This document shows positions 1-9,458 of a DNA stretch of 64,000 nt, piece by piece; the first letter of the stretch is position 1, and the number at the start of each line of letters is the position of its first letter. Origin of the DNA: Akkermansia muciniphila (GTDB taxonomy: Bacteria > Verrucomicrobiota > Verrucomicrobiia > Verrucomicrobiales > Verrucomicrobiaceae); NCBI GenBank assembly GCA_945882215.1, contig CAMCWM010000001.1, positions 62,001 to 126,000 of the forward strand, given 5' to 3'. The notes beneath the pieces were generated by a model, which searched no databases, was not told the DNA's origin, and worked only from the letters and a program-made list of their open reading frames with translations. Position numbers and translations under genes: made by a program.

Positions 1-1
1 G

Positions 2-1225
2 GAAAAGATCCGCCATGATGCCTATGCGATGGGGCGTGAGATGATCTGGCCTGCGGTGGCGCAGCGTTATCTCGAATCCTTCCAGCATGCCCGCGCGGAC
101 CGCAAAGCCTCGCCGCGCGCCGCATTCGCCGGCTGGACGCTCGAAAACCGGCCCTACGAGCTGCCGCCGCTGCGCCTGGACCACATCGTGCGCATGAGTG
201 ATGGCACCGGCATCTTCCAGCACGCGATTTTCAACGTGCCGAACTTCCACGAAGGCTACTGCACGGATGACAACGCCCGCGCCTTCATCCTGTGCAGCAT
301 GCTCGATGAACTCGGCGACCAGCCTCCAGCAGAAAACCTCGGCAAGCTGGCCACGAGCTATCTCGCCTTCCTCGCCGCCGCCTTGGATTACAAAACAGGC
401 CGGTTTCGCAATTTCATGAGCCATGGTCGTCAATGGCTGGAAGAAGCTGGCAGCGAGGACAGCCATGCGCGTGCTTTGTGGGCCGCAGGCATCGGCGCAG
501 GCCGTTCACGCAATGAAGGCCACCGCCGGCTCTCGGCACAGTTGTTTGAGCGTGGTCTGGCCGCCGTGGAGGGGTTCATCTCGCCACGGGCGTGGAGTTT
601 TACCCTGCTGGGCATTCACGAATACCTGCGCCAGTTCACCGGCAATGCGCAGATCAACGCCATGCGTGTGACGCTCACCGACCGTCTCGTGCAGCGGTGG
701 AAAGACTGTGCCGCCGAAGACTGGCCATGGTTTGAAGACAGCGTGACGTATGAAAATGCGCGCTTCAGCCAGGCGCTCATCCTCAGCGGCCAGTGGATGC
801 CCAATCCGGAAGCGCTGGAGATCGGCCTCAAATCACTGCGCTGGCTCGTGTCGATTCAGAAGACCCAATCCGGCTGCTTCCGCCCCATCGGCAGCAACGG
901 TTTCTATCAACGCGATGGCGCCCGTGCGGACTTCGATCAGCAACCGCTTGAAGCCCAGGCCATGATCGCCGCGTGCAATGAGGCATCGCGCGCCACGCAG
1001 GATGCCTCGTGGTCGCGTGAGGCCAAACGCGCCTTCGAGTGGTTCCTCGGTCGCAACGATCTCGGACTGCCGCTTTATGATTCCACCACAGGCGGCTGCG
1101 GAGATGGCCTGCACCACGACCGTGTGAATGAAAACCAGGGCGCGGAGTCCACACTGGCCTTCCACCTCGCGCTCGCGGAAATGAACTGCGCCGAGCATCT
1201 GATCCCTCCGCCCCACGCACCATGA
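2..1225 (+). CDS. C-terminal part of a glycosyltransferase-type protein (5' end outside window)
   Basis: The reading frame is open from the first base, so the gene starts upstream of the window. The first visible residues (GREMIWPAVAQRYLESF) resemble the last helix of a GT-B, family-4-type glycosyltransferase. They are followed by about 350 residues that look mainly alpha-helical, rich in Trp and His, with the motif GYCTDDNARAFIL. From family knowledge, long GT4-like proteins with such a C-terminal helical domain often lie beside GH130 genes. Here the stop codon overlaps the start of a GH130 gene (ATGA at 1222-1225), so the two are probably co-translated. Substrate is unknown; a mannose-containing glycan is inferred only from the GH130 partner. 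Confidence 0.7.
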   Translation, partial: EKIRHDAYAMGREMIWPAVAQRYLESFQHARADRKASPRAAFAGWTLENRPYELPPLRLDHIVRMSDGTGIFQHAIFNVPNFHEGYCTDDNARAFILCSMLDELGDQPPAENLGKLATSYLAFLAAALDYKTGRFRNFMSHGRQWLEEAGSEDSHARALWAAGIGAGRSRNEGHRRLSAQLFERGLAAVEGFISPRAWSFTLLGIHEYLRQFTGNAQINAMRVTLTDRLVQRWKDCAAEDWPWFEDSVTYENARFSQALILSGQWMPNPEALEIGLKSLRWLVSIQKTQSGCFRPIGSNGFYQRDGARADFDQQPLEAQAMIAACNEASRATQDASWSREAKRAFEWFLGRNDLGLPLYDSTTGGCGDGLHHDRVNENQGAESTLAFHLALAEMNCAEHLIPPPHAP

Positions 1226-2688
1226 GCTCCGTCCGCCTTCGCCGCCATAATGTGACCTTTCAGCCTGAGAGTGCTCGCGTCATCATTCGTCCGTTCATTC
1301 CTGGAAAACCCCAGATCTTGGCCAACATTTTGAGCCGCGCCCTCGCCTTGAGCGAAGCGGAGGCCGACGCGCAGTTGCAGGCGATCCTCGCGGAGTTTGA
1401 CTCGCGGCATTTCGACATCGAGTCGCATCTGCTCGCGCATTACGAAAAGGTGCGCTCGCACATCGCACCACAGGCGACTCTGTCACGCGTGCGGCAGTTG
1501 CTCATCGGCGCCTTGTTCTCCGGCGAGTATGCGCTGGAGTCCGCCGCGCTGTTCAATCCCTCCATCGTGGCGCATCCCGATCAAAGCGGCGTGCCGGAGG
1601 GCGGCCTGCGCTTCATCATGAGCCTGCGCGCCACGGGCGAGGGGCACATCTCCTCCATCGAGTTCCGCACCGGCGTCATCACGTCGGACGGCACCATCAG
1701 CGTGGAGCCGGTCTCGCGTTTCGTCGCACTGCCGGATGTCGTGCCCAACCCCACCTACAAGAAGACGCGCTTCATCACGAAGCTTCAGGAAATGGGATTC
1801 GTGGGCGGTCCGGCGACGGCCGTGATGGATCCGCTGAAGGATGCGTTCACCCTCAATGAACTCGACGAAAGCATGCGGCAAGTGCGCCGCGAATCCAAAC
1901 CCGTCGGTCGCGAACTGCGCCGTGCGCTGGAGTGCTTTCGCTGGCTTGCCGACTCCAATTACGAAATCAACTTCTCCTCCAAGCTCGCCCTCAGTGAGCG
2001 CATCATTTTCCCCGTCTCGCCCAACGAGACCAATGGCATTGAGGACGCGCGCTTTGTCCGTTTCATCGACGACGACGGCTCGGTGATGTATTGCGCCACC
2101 TACACCGCCTACAATGGCCGCGCCATCCTGCCGCAATTCATCGAGACGCAGGACTTCCTCCACTTCCGCGTGCTCACCCTCAACGGCAGCGCCGTGCAGA
2201 ACAAGGGCATGGCATTGTTTCCGCGCCGTGTTAACGGCCGCTATGCGATGCTGTCGAGACAGGACGATGAGAATCTCTTCATCATGTTTTCCGACAACCT
2301 CCACCACTGGAGCAACCCGCATGTCATCCTGCGCCCGTCTGCGATGTGGGAGTCCGTCAAAATCGGCAACTGTGGCTCGCCCATCGAAACCGAGGCCGGC
2401 TGGCTCGTCATCACCCACGGTGTCGGCCCGATGAGAAAGTACTGCATCGGTGCCGTTCTGCTCGATTTGAACGACCCCACCAAGGTCATCGGACGTCTTC
2501 GTGACCCATTGCTCTCCCCTGAGGGCTGTGAGCGCGAGGGCTATGTGCCAAACGTTGTCTATAGCTGCGGCTCCATGCTCCATGGCCGCGAATTGATCCT
2601 GCCATACGCCATGAGCGACAAAGCCTCCGCGATTGCCAGCCTGTCCGTGGATGAACTGCTGGCGGCTTTGCTGGCGAGCGGAAGTTGA
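1222..2688 (+). CDS. GH130-family beta-mannoside phosphorylase/hydrolase
   Basis: A 488-residue protein without a signal peptide, so probably cytoplasmic. The family motif NGIEDARFV (residues 271-279) and GNCGSPIETEAGWLVITHGVG-like C-terminal blocks fit GH130, a five-bladed beta-propeller family that phosphorolyses or hydrolyses beta-mannosides. It is longer than the shortest GH130 enzymes because of about 120 extra N-terminal residues. The start ATG overlaps the stop of the preceding glycosyltransferase-type gene, which suggests a two-gene unit for making or recycling a mannose-containing oligosaccharide. Whether it is a phosphorylase or a hydrolase cannot be decided from what I can see. Confidence 0.85.
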   Translation: MSSVRLRRHNVTFQPESARVIIRPFIPGKPQILANILSRALALSEAEADAQLQAILAEFDSRHFDIESHLLAHYEKVRSHIAPQATLSRVRQLLIGALFSGEYALESAALFNPSIVAHPDQSGVPEGGLRFIMSLRATGEGHISSIEFRTGVITSDGTISVEPVSRFVALPDVVPNPTYKKTRFITKLQEMGFVGGPATAVMDPLKDAFTLNELDESMRQVRRESKPVGRELRRALECFRWLADSNYEINFSSKLALSERIIFPVSPNETNGIEDARFVRFIDDDGSVMYCATYTAYNGRAILPQFIETQDFLHFRVLTLNGSAVQNKGMALFPRRVNGRYAMLSRQDDENLFIMFSDNLHHWSNPHVILRPSAMWESVKIGNCGSPIETEAGWLVITHGVGPMRKYCIGAVLLDLNDPTKVIGRLRDPLLSPEGCEREGYVPNVVYSCGSMLHGRELILPYAMSDKASAIASLSVDELLAALLASGS

Positions 2689-2692
2689 AGAC

Positions 2693-2718
2693 AAAAAAGA
2701 GCGGCCATTGCTGGCCGC
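2693..2718 (-). terminator. Rho-independent terminator of ahcY
   Basis: On the minus strand a perfect 7-bp stem (GCGGCCA/TGGCCGC, loop of 4) is followed directly by a T-rich tract (CTCTTTTTTG). It lies about 80 nt after the ahcY stop codon and 10 nt beyond the convergent GH130 stop. The T-tract is on the ahcY side only, so the termination direction is for ahcY, though the hairpin could slow transcription from both sides. Confidence 0.75.
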
Positions 2719-2747
2719 CCTCGTGGTTTTGGGGGTTGTGAGTGTTG

Positions 2748-2792
2748 CTTTGTTTCGCCGCAACAAAGACCTCCAGTTGCGGCGCAACTGGA
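2748..2792. repeat. Two stacked hairpins between convergent genes
   Basis: Two inverted repeats lie back to back: CTTTGTT(2748-2754)/AACAAAG(2762-2768), and a perfect 9-bp stem TCCAGTTGC(2772-2780)/GCAACTGGA(2784-2792) with a 3-nt GGC loop. Both contain a GTTGCGGCG-like core. Neither is followed by a T-tract. They sit between the ahcY stop and its terminator and may be mRNA 3'-end structures or a REP-like element. Confidence 0.5.
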
Positions 2793-2797
2793 CTACT

Positions 2798-4201
2798 TTA
2801 GTAACGGTAGTGATCCGTCTTGTAGGGGCCTTCGACGGGCACACCGATGTAGTCGGCCTGGTCTTTGGTGAGGACGGTGAGTTTGACACCGATCTTCGCG
2901 AGGTGGAGGCGGGCGACTTCTTCGTCGAGCTTCTTCGGCAGGACGGTGACGCCGACGGGGCGCTTGTCCTTGTTTTCCCAGAGGTCGATCTGAGCAAGGC
3001 ACTGGTTGGTGAAGCTGTTGCTCATCACGAAGCTCGGGTGGCCGGTGGCGCAGCCGAGGTTCACGAGGCGGCCTTCGGCGAGCATGAAGATGCTGTTGCC
3101 GGCCGGGAAGGTGTACTTGTCCACCTGCGGCTTGATGTTGAGGGGCTTCACGTCCGTGCGGGCGTTGAGCTTATCGACTTGGATCTCGTTGTCGAAGTGG
3201 CCGATGTTGCAGACGATGGCCTGGTCCTTCATCTTCTCCATGTGCTCAAGGCGGATGATGTCCTTGTTGCCGGTGGTGGTGACGTAGATGTCGCCCCAGC
3301 CGAGGGTGTCCTCGATGGGCATGACGCGGTAGCCTTCCATGGCGGCCTGGAGGGCGCACACGGGGTCGATTTCAGTCACGACGACCTGGGCGCCCATGCC
3401 ACGGAGGGCGGCAGCGCAGCCTTTGCCCACGTCACCGTAGCCGCAGACGACGCCGACTTTGCCGGCGATCATGACGTCGGTGGCACGCTTGATGCCGTCG
3501 AGGAGGGATTCGCGGCAGCCGTAGAGGTTGTCGAACTTCGACTTCGTGACGCTGTCGTTCACGTTGATGGCAGGGAAGAGCAGCTTGCCGGCCTTGGCCA
3601 TTTCATAGAGGCGATGCACGCCAGTGGTGGTCTCTTCGGAGACGCCCTTCAGGTCCTTCACGATCTCGTGGAAGATGCCGGGCTGCTTCTTGGCGATGTC
3701 CTTGAGGAGGTCCTTGATGACCTTCACTTCGTGGTTGTCGGAGGGGGAATCGACCCACTTGTCGCCGTTTTCCATCTCGTAGCCCTTGTGGATGAGGAGG
3801 GTCACGTCGCCACCGTCATCGACGATGAGCTGCGGGCCTTTGTTGCCGGGGAAGATGATGGCCTTCCAGGTGCACCACCAGTATTCTTCGAGCGTTTCGC
3901 CCTTCCAGGCAAAGACAGGCGTGCCGGAGGCGGCGATGGCGGACGCGGCGTGGTCCTGGGTGGAGAAAATGTTGCAAGAGGCCCAGCGGACATCGGCACC
4001 GAGTTCCTTCAGGGTCTCGATGAGCACGCCTGTCTGGATGGTCATGTGCAGGGAGCCGGTGATGCGGACGCCAGCGAGAGGCTTTTTCGGGCCGTACTTC
4101 TGGCGGGTGGCGATGAGGCCGGGCATCTCGCTCTCAGCGATGTCGAGTTCTTTGCGGCCGAAGTCGGCGAGGGCGATGTCTTTTACTTTATAGTCGGACA
4201 T
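2798..4201 (-). CDS. ahcY: Adenosylhomocysteinase (S-adenosyl-L-homocysteine hydrolase)
   Basis: A 467-residue protein matching AhcY over its whole length. It starts [19 protein letters not shown], has the NAD-binding glycine-rich motif CGYGDVGKG, and ends with the DHYRY tail typical of the enzyme. It reversibly splits S-adenosylhomocysteine into adenosine and homocysteine in the cytoplasm, relieving inhibition of SAM-dependent methyltransferases. The length is normal for bacterial forms with the insertion segment. It is transcribed divergently from the ECF sigma gene. A large palindrome lies 35-72 nt upstream of its start and is a likely repressor site. A terminator follows it. Confidence 0.98.
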   Translation of the reverse strand: MSDYKVKDIALADFGRKELDIAESEMPGLIATRQKYGPKKPLAGVRITGSLHMTIQTGVLIETLKELGADVRWASCNIFSTQDHAASAIAASGTPVFAWKGETLEEYWWCTWKAIIFPGNKGPQLIVDDGGDVTLLIHKGYEMENGDKWVDSPSDNHEVKVIKDLLKDIAKKQPGIFHEIVKDLKGVSEETTTGVHRLYEMAKAGKLLFPAINVNDSVTKSKFDNLYGCRESLLDGIKRATDVMIAGKVGVVCGYGDVGKGCAAALRGMGAQVVVTEIDPVCALQAAMEGYRVMPIEDTLGWGDIYVTTTGNKDIIRLEHMEKMKDQAIVCNIGHFDNEIQVDKLNARTDVKPLNIKPQVDKYTFPAGNSIFMLAEGRLVNLGCATGHPSFVMSNSFTNQCLAQIDLWENKDKRPVGVTVLPKKLDEEVARLHLAKIGVKLTVLTKDQADYIGVPVEGPYKTDHYRY

Positions 4202-4235
4202 GAGGTGTCGTGTGGGTTCAGGTTTGGGGTGAAAT

Positions 4236-4273
4236 GGAACAAATCAACGTATCAGGATGCGTTGATATGTTCC
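4236..4273. promoter_or_regulatory. Palindromic operator candidate upstream of ahcY
   Basis: Arms of 14 nt with one A/A mismatch (GGAACA-A-ATCAACG and CGTTGAT-A-TGTTCC) flank a 10-nt centre. Inside it lies ATCAGGATGCGTTGAT (4251-4266), of the form ATCA-N8-TGAT. The next base is also shared, so 16 of 17 bases recur upstream of the ArsR-type regulator gene (63595-63611). The position, 35 nt before the ahcY ATG on the minus strand, suits a repressor site. ArsR-family SAH-responsive regulators (SahR) are known to control ahcY in some Proteobacteria; the link to this site is inference. Confidence 0.65.
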
Positions 4274-4360
4274 AAAGACTCCCCTCGGTGTCAAACGGGG
4301 ATTTGCCCCCACGGACTCAGCCCTTGACCTTCCTGCCCTCTCCGTGGCTCAATCCCGGTC

Positions 4361-5092
4361 ATGAACGACTCCATCGCACCCGGAGCACGCGAGTTCCAGA
4401 CCACGAGGTGGAGCCTCGTGCTGGCGGCGCAGCATGCGGGGGATGCCACGCGGGCGCACAAGGCGATGTCAGAGCTGTGTCGGGACTACTGGTATCCACT
4501 TTACGCCTTTGTCCGGCGTCGCGGGCACGCACCGCATGACGCGCAGGACCTCACGCAGGCCTTTTTCACCACGCTGCTGGAAACGAACGCCACCGCGGCC
4601 GATCCGAAGCGGGGACGCTTCCGGTCGTATTTGCTCGGCGCGTTGAAGCACTTTCTCGCGAACGACTTTCATCGCGCCAATGCGCAGAAGCGCGGAGGTG
4701 GCCAGCAGTTGGTGGAATGGGACGCGCTCGATCCAGAGGTGCGCTACGCGCTGGAGCCTGCGGAGCAAACCGACGCCGAAACGCTCTACGACCGCCGCTG
4801 GGCGCTCGATCTGCTCGACCGGGCCATGAAACGGCTGCGGGCCGAGTTTGCCTCAAAAAAAGACGAAACGACCTTCGATGCGCTCAAAGGCACGCTCAGC
4901 GGCGCGGAGGCATCGCGTGAGGAACTCGCCAAAAAACTCGGCATGAGCGATGGCGCGCTCAAAGTGGCCGTGCATCGCCTGCGGCAGCGCTACCGCGAAG
5001 TTTTGCGTGCCGAAATCGCCGAGACGGTGGACTCGCCGACGGATGTCGAGGACGAGATGCAGCATCTGGTGGCCGTTTTGCGAGCCGCGTGA
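4361..5092 (+). CDS. ECF-type RNA polymerase sigma factor
   Basis: A 243-residue protein with the sigma-70 region 2 pattern ([26 protein letters not shown], about residues 45-75). A C-terminal helix-turn-helix follows ([19 protein letters not shown], about residues 184-202). The N-terminal phrase [12 protein letters not shown] is typical of the ECF groups that in Planctomycetes and Verrucomicrobia are encoded beside Ser/Thr kinases. The kinase gene follows after 62 nt. No anti-sigma factor gene is adjacent, so control of the sigma factor by the kinase is a reasonable inference but is not shown. Confidence 0.9.
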   Translation: MNDSIAPGAREFQTTRWSLVLAAQHAGDATRAHKAMSELCRDYWYPLYAFVRRRGHAPHDAQDLTQAFFTTLLETNATAADPKRGRFRSYLLGALKHFLANDFHRANAQKRGGGQQLVEWDALDPEVRYALEPAEQTDAETLYDRRWALDLLDRAMKRLRAEFASKKDETTFDALKGTLSGAEASREELAKKLGMSDGALKVAVHRLRQRYREVLRAEIAETVDSPTDVEDEMQHLVAVLRAA

Positions 5093-5154
5093 CTTTTTCC
5101 GTAACCAGCCGCCAGATTTCTTTCAGGAAGGAGTGCACACGACGAATTCCAGCC

Positions 5155-8100
5155 ATGAACACCTCTCTCACTTGCCCCCAATGCGGCTCCACACTGCCCG
5201 CCGACGCCCCGGAGGGTCTCTGCCCGGCCTGCTTGATGAAAGGCGGCTTCGACACCGATGCCACGATCAAGCTGACGCCCTCGCAGAAGTCGGCCACGCA
5301 CGCTCCCGCCGCGCCAGCCCCGGAGGAGCTGGCACCGCTGTTTCCGCAGCTTGAGATCATCGAGTTGCTCGGCCGCGGGGGCATGGGCGCGGTTTACAAG
5401 GCGCGGCAGCCGAAGCTGAACCGTTTCGTGGCGCTGAAGATCATTTCCGGCGACGCGGCGACCGATCCGCATTTCGCGGAGCGTTTTCAAAGAGAGGCGC
5501 AGGCGCTCGCGAAGCTGAACCACCCGCACATCGTCAGCGTGTTCGACTTTGGCGAGACGGGCGGGCTGTTTTACTTCCTGATGGAGTTCGTCGATGGCGC
5601 GAACCTGCGCACGCTGATGCAAAGCGGCGAAATGAAGCCGGAGGCCGCGCTGGCGCTGATCCCGTCCTTCTGCGACGCGCTGCAATACGCGCATGACGAA
5701 GGCGTTGTGCATCGCGACATCAAGCCGGAGAATGTGCTCGTGGACAAGAAGGGCCGCCTCAAGATCGCCGACTTCGGCCTGGCGAAGCTCACCGGCAGCG
5801 ACGCGCACGACCACACGCTCACGCGCACGGGGATGTATCTCGGCACGCCGCGCTACATGGCCCCGGAGCAGGTGGAGAAGCCGGAGACGGTGGATCATCG
5901 CGCGGACATTTATTCGCTCGGCGTCGTGTTTTACGAGATGCTCACCGGTGAGCTGCCGATGGGCCGCTTTGACCCGCCGTCGAAGAAGGTCGTCGTCGAT
6001 GTGAAGCTCGACGACATCGTGCTGCGCTCGCTGGAAAAAGATGTGGACCGCCGCTACCAGCACGCAAGCGAGATCAAGTCGGATGTGCAGAGCATGGCTG
6101 ACGGCGGCGTGGTGCAGGCGTCCCCGCATGTGGGCAAAGCATCCGTCCCGGCTGCCAAAGTGGGCGGCATACCCGCTGCTGCCGCAAGCCCGAAGTCCAT
6201 GTCGCACTCTCCTGCGCTCCTCGCGCAGATCAATGCCCGCAGCATCGAGATGATGATCGCCGGCATCGCGCTCGTGATTGGCGGGCTGTTCGGGTGCATC
6301 TACGGTATGACTGTGGCAGCGGACTACGCCAGCAAGGTCACGAATCCCGCGGACAATGTGGCATCCCGCGCGGCGCTCGGGGCACTGATGCACCTCTCGG
6401 TCTTCCTCTGCGGCATCGCGGCATTCATCTCCAGCCTCGGAGTGCGAAAGCTGCGCTGGCACCCGTTCGCGCTGGTGATGTCCATTCTGCTGATGCTCGT
6501 TCTACCCGGCGTGCTGTTCGCCATCGGGCTGATGAGCCGCAACGATCTGGTTCTCCTCCAATTCGCATACCCCTTTTACGCCGGCCTGCGTGCCTTCTTG
6601 TTGCTGCGCAAACCAGCGGTCGAAGCGGCGTTTGCAGCAGAGCGTGGCGTCTTGCGTCCGGCATCCCCGCCAAGCGAGGATGCCCGCCTCAGCCGCATGG
6701 CGCTCATCGGCGCGATTTGGGCGTTTTTGGGCATCATCGCGGTGATTCCGTCGATGATGCTCTCCCAGACGGTCAATCTCGCGGAGGGGCGGCCTTCGGG
6801 CCTCGTTTATGAGCAGCCGCCCGTGGCCTTCACCGTCTTCATGGCCGTGCTGCTTTTCATCGGCATGGGCGCGCCCATCGGCACGACGATTCTGGGCGCG
6901 ATCTCGATGAGCAACATCAAGAAATCCGGCGGCAAGCTCTACGGGCTGCCGCTGGCCTTCGCGGACACGGTGTTATTCCCCATGCTGCTGCTGCATGGTG
7001 CGATGGCGGTGATGCTCGGCCTGCTCATCGTCTCCATCATGAAAATCGCGGGCGTGACTGCCGGGCTTGGCGCGGCGGAGATGGGCCTGCTGGCGATGCT
7101 GCCGCTGATCGCGGACTTTTTCATCGTGCGGGCGCTGTGGCGGAAGGTGGCGGGAACAGCAGACGCGACAGCAAAGGGAGACCCGGCCTCCAAGCTGAAC
7201 CTCGCTGGCGTCGGTCTTTTGTTGGCAGGCATCGCCGATGCGTTTGCGGGGCTTCTTTGGGCTGGCCAGAACGTCGTGAGGGTCGTCGAGGCGATCCAGC
7301 ATGACTGGCCCGTCGGCTGGCTTGTCGCGGAGACATTGCTGAGCCTCTGCATCCTCTCCGTCGTCTATTACGTCATCGGCGCGGCGCTGTTCCTCATGCG
7401 TCACGAGCATGATGGCGACATCACCTTTCCGCTCATCATCGCGGCCATCGTGCCGCCGGGCTGTTTCGTCGGCCTGCCTGCGGCTATTTATGCCTTCGTG
7501 CTTTTGAGCAGGCCGGAGGTGAAGGCGCTTTTCCCGCAGGCAAAGCCGGAAGCGGAAACAGCGGCGGAACCAGAAAAAATCCTCCGCTGGGAATCGTGGT
7601 GGTTCGGCCGCACGTGCGGCGCGCAGAAGGTCATGAGCGTCATCCTCGGCGTTGTCCTCGTGCTCTCACTGATCTGCTTCTTATCCTTCCGCATGCAGAC
7701 CACAACCACGGCGGATCACAGCGGCGTGGTGCGCAATCTTTATGATGTCACCGTTGGCCTAGGTGATCCGTGGCTCTACATCCTGCATCACAAGACCGGC
7801 ACTCGCGGCGGCATGACATCAGGCATGAATTTCGTCGCCGGTTCCGCGCTCTTTGGCCTCGCCGCGCTGTTTGCAGGCACCGCGCTGACTCGGCTCACAC
7901 GCGAGCAGAAGCGCCGAGGCAAGCTGGCTGACGTGTCCACCGACATCCCGCAGCGCAGATTTTTCTGGCAGGCGGTCGCAGGTGCCGCGTTCTTCATCGC
8001 GGGTGGCGCGGGTGTGATCGTGCATCAGGCAAAGATCGATCAGGGTCCTCGTTGGGCCGACGCGAAGCAGGTGCATCCCGACTTCACGCGGCCCGGGGTG

Positions 8101-8871
8101 ACGAACCTTGCGTTGAAGAAGGAGATCGCCGAGGAGCTGCGGCTCACGCAGCAGCAGTTGGAGCAGGTGAATGCCGTCCTGAGCCGCGCCTATCTCGATT
8201 TCCTCAAGCTGGAAAATGATCACAGCCTCTTCCGCAGCGTGAAGGGGCGTCTCGTGAAAGAAGTGAAGCCGTTTCCTGACCGCAGCTTTGACCTCGCTCA
8301 ACGCCTCGCGAAGGAGCTCCGCGACGTTGCGGGCAAAGACATCATCGACACGCCTGCGCGTGGCGAGGTTTGGAAACTGCGGCTGTTTGGCCACGCGGGT
8401 GAATTCAACGTGCGAGCCGAGATTTGGCAGCAGGATGGCAAGTTTCACATCGCGGATGTGTGGGAGCGCGAGGGTGAAAAAATCACCGGCACATCCGAGG
8501 GTGTTGATTCGCTGCGCTTCGTCGGCAGCGGCGCTTATGTCCTCGATTGGGAGGCGCAGAAAGAAATCCTCCACGAGACCAAACCGGACGAGGAAACCAC
8601 CGGCTACAGCAAGGGCTGGGACACGATGCTGGTATTCATTGGACTGGTTCGCATGGATGAGCTGGCACAGATGCTCGCCACTGATCCCAAAGCAGTGCGC
8701 GCCGCCGCCGATCCACGCGCCGCGCTGGTGACTCAGGCGAACACCCTCGTCGGCCGTGCCTCCGCCGAGACACAACTCAAGCTCCACGGCATCCCGTTTG
8801 CGAAAGATGCGACTGCGGAGGATTTGCTGAAAAAGCTGGAGCAATTGTTGGGAGTACCGCCTGAATCATGA
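5155..8871 (+). CDS. Membrane Ser/Thr protein kinase with N-terminal zinc ribbon
   Basis: A 1238-residue protein. A zinc-ribbon-like motif (C7, C10, C23, C26) precedes a complete Hanks-type kinase domain: glycine loop GRGGMGAV (73-80), K95 in VALK, H186-R-D-IKPEN, D206-F-G, and APE at 236-238. After about residue 360 come many hydrophobic segments (for example [15 protein letters not shown]), giving a multi-spanning membrane region. A soluble C-terminal domain of about 290 residues begins near [14 protein letters not shown]. The ATG at 5155 is chosen because the zinc ribbon starts there; an in-frame start at 5089 overlaps the sigma stop but adds residues of no family character. It lies in an apparent operon with the ECF sigma gene and the overlapping 195-aa gene, so it is probably a sensor kinase acting on that sigma factor. 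Confidence 0.92.
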   Translation: MNTSLTCPQCGSTLPADAPEGLCPACLMKGGFDTDATIKLTPSQKSATHAPAAPAPEELAPLFPQLEIIELLGRGGMGAVYKARQPKLNRFVALKIISGDAATDPHFAERFQREAQALAKLNHPHIVSVFDFGETGGLFYFLMEFVDGANLRTLMQSGEMKPEAALALIPSFCDALQYAHDEGVVHRDIKPENVLVDKKGRLKIADFGLAKLTGSDAHDHTLTRTGMYLGTPRYMAPEQVEKPETVDHRADIYSLGVVFYEMLTGELPMGRFDPPSKKVVVDVKLDDIVLRSLEKDVDRRYQHASEIKSDVQSMADGGVVQASPHVGKASVPAAKVGGIPAAAASPKSMSHSPALLAQINARSIEMMIAGIALVIGGLFGCIYGMTVAADYASKVTNPADNVASRAALGALMHLSVFLCGIAAFISSLGVRKLRWHPFALVMSILLMLVLPGVLFAIGLMSRNDLVLLQFAYPFYAGLRAFLLLRKPAVEAAFAAERGVLRPASPPSEDARLSRMALIGAIWAFLGIIAVIPSMMLSQTVNLAEGRPSGLVYEQPPVAFTVFMAVLLFIGMGAPIGTTILGAISMSNIKKSGGKLYGLPLAFADTVLFPMLLLHGAMAVMLGLLIVSIMKIAGVTAGLGAAEMGLLAMLPLIADFFIVRALWRKVAGTADATAKGDPASKLNLAGVGLLLAGIADAFAGLLWAGQNVVRVVEAIQHDWPVGWLVAETLLSLCILSVVYYVIGAALFLMRHEHDGDITFPLIIAAIVPPGCFVGLPAAIYAFVLLSRPEVKALFPQAKPEAETAAEPEKILRWESWWFGRTCGAQKVMSVILGVVLVLSLICFLSFRMQTTTTADHSGVVRNLYDVTVGLGDPWLYILHHKTGTRGGMTSGMNFVAGSALFGLAALFAGTALTRLTREQKRRGKLADVSTDIPQRRFFWQAVAGAAFFIAGGAGVIVHQAKIDQGPRWADAKQVHPDFTRPGVTNLALKKEIAEELRLTQQQLEQVNAVLSRAYLDFLKLENDHSLFRSVKGRLVKEVKPFPDRSFDLAQRLAKELRDVAGKDIIDTPARGEVWKLRLFGHAGEFNVRAEIWQQDGKFHIADVWEREGEKITGTSEGVDSLRFVGSGAYVLDWEAQKEILHETKPDEETTGYSKGWDTMLVFIGLVRMDELAQMLATDPKAVRAAADPRAALVTQANTLVGRASAETQLKLHGIPFAKDATAEDLLKKLEQLLGVPPES

Positions 8872-9455
8872 AAATCCGCTGGTTGATCTTCTCCACCCTG
8901 GTGCTGGAAACCTTCGCGGTCTATGTGCCGGTGCCGCAGGAATTGCCGGAACCGCCGCAGGTGGCGGAGATTTTTAATCCGCTCGTGCTCGTGACGCCTG
9001 AGGGCGATTCCTATCGCTTCATCGAGTTCGGCCAGCACACCGGCATCACGCCGCTCTACGCGGTGACGCGCATGGTCACAGCGAATCAAAGCGTCACACG
9101 TGCTCTCGGCTGGTCTGCGGACGGTCTGAGCCTGGGATTCTTCCGTCAGCAAGCCGCGTGGCGCTACACGCTTACCGCGCACCGCTTCGACGCCCAATGG
9201 AAAAGTGCCGCCGATGGCGACGTGATGCTGCCACCGGCGGAAATCGACAAGCTGACGCCCCTGGTCATCGCTGAGCTGAATCAACGCGCAGAATCCAAAG
9301 GAGAGCGTCTGAAACAGCTCCTCGCTCACGGGTTGACGGTCGAGTCCGTCCTGTGCTGGCAGAACGCCCTCGTTTTGCTCGCCTGGCTGGCGCTGGTCGT
9401 GACATTCTTGACGCTCATCGGCAAAGCCATGCGCCGCTTTGGCAAAGCTCGCTGA
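8868..9455 (+). CDS. Hypothetical membrane protein, cotranslated with the kinase
   Basis: A 195-residue protein of unrecognised family. The start ATG overlaps the kinase stop (ATGA), so translation is coupled. It has an N-terminal hydrophobic stretch ([16 protein letters not shown]) and a C-terminal transmembrane helix ([19 protein letters not shown]) followed by a basic tail. The region between them is probably outside the cytoplasm. Context suggests a partner or accessory of the kinase/ECF sigma unit. It ends 3 nt before the stop of the convergent cyclase gene. Confidence 0.75.
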   Translation: MKIRWLIFSTLVLETFAVYVPVPQELPEPPQVAEIFNPLVLVTPEGDSYRFIEFGQHTGITPLYAVTRMVTANQSVTRALGWSADGLSLGFFRQQAAWRYTLTAHRFDAQWKSAADGDVMLPPAEIDKLTPLVIAELNQRAESKGERLKQLLAHGLTVESVLCWQNALVLLAWLALVVTFLTLIGKAMRRFGKAR

Positions 9456-9458
9456 ATC

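Noticed and set aside
1483..2997. A 504-codon open frame on the minus strand across GH130
   Set aside because: It is antisense to the clear GH130 gene, and the translated sequence is charged low-complexity with no recognisable motif.
2633..4327. A 564-codon open frame on the plus strand opposite ahcY
   Set aside because: It lies antisense to the whole ahcY gene, and its protein is a low-complexity Val/Asp/Gly-rich string without domain character; a codon-bias shadow.
4202..4360. SAH or SAM riboswitch upstream of ahcY
   Set aside because: I could not find the conserved pairing or core sequence of either class; the dominant structure is a DNA palindrome better explained as a protein-binding site.
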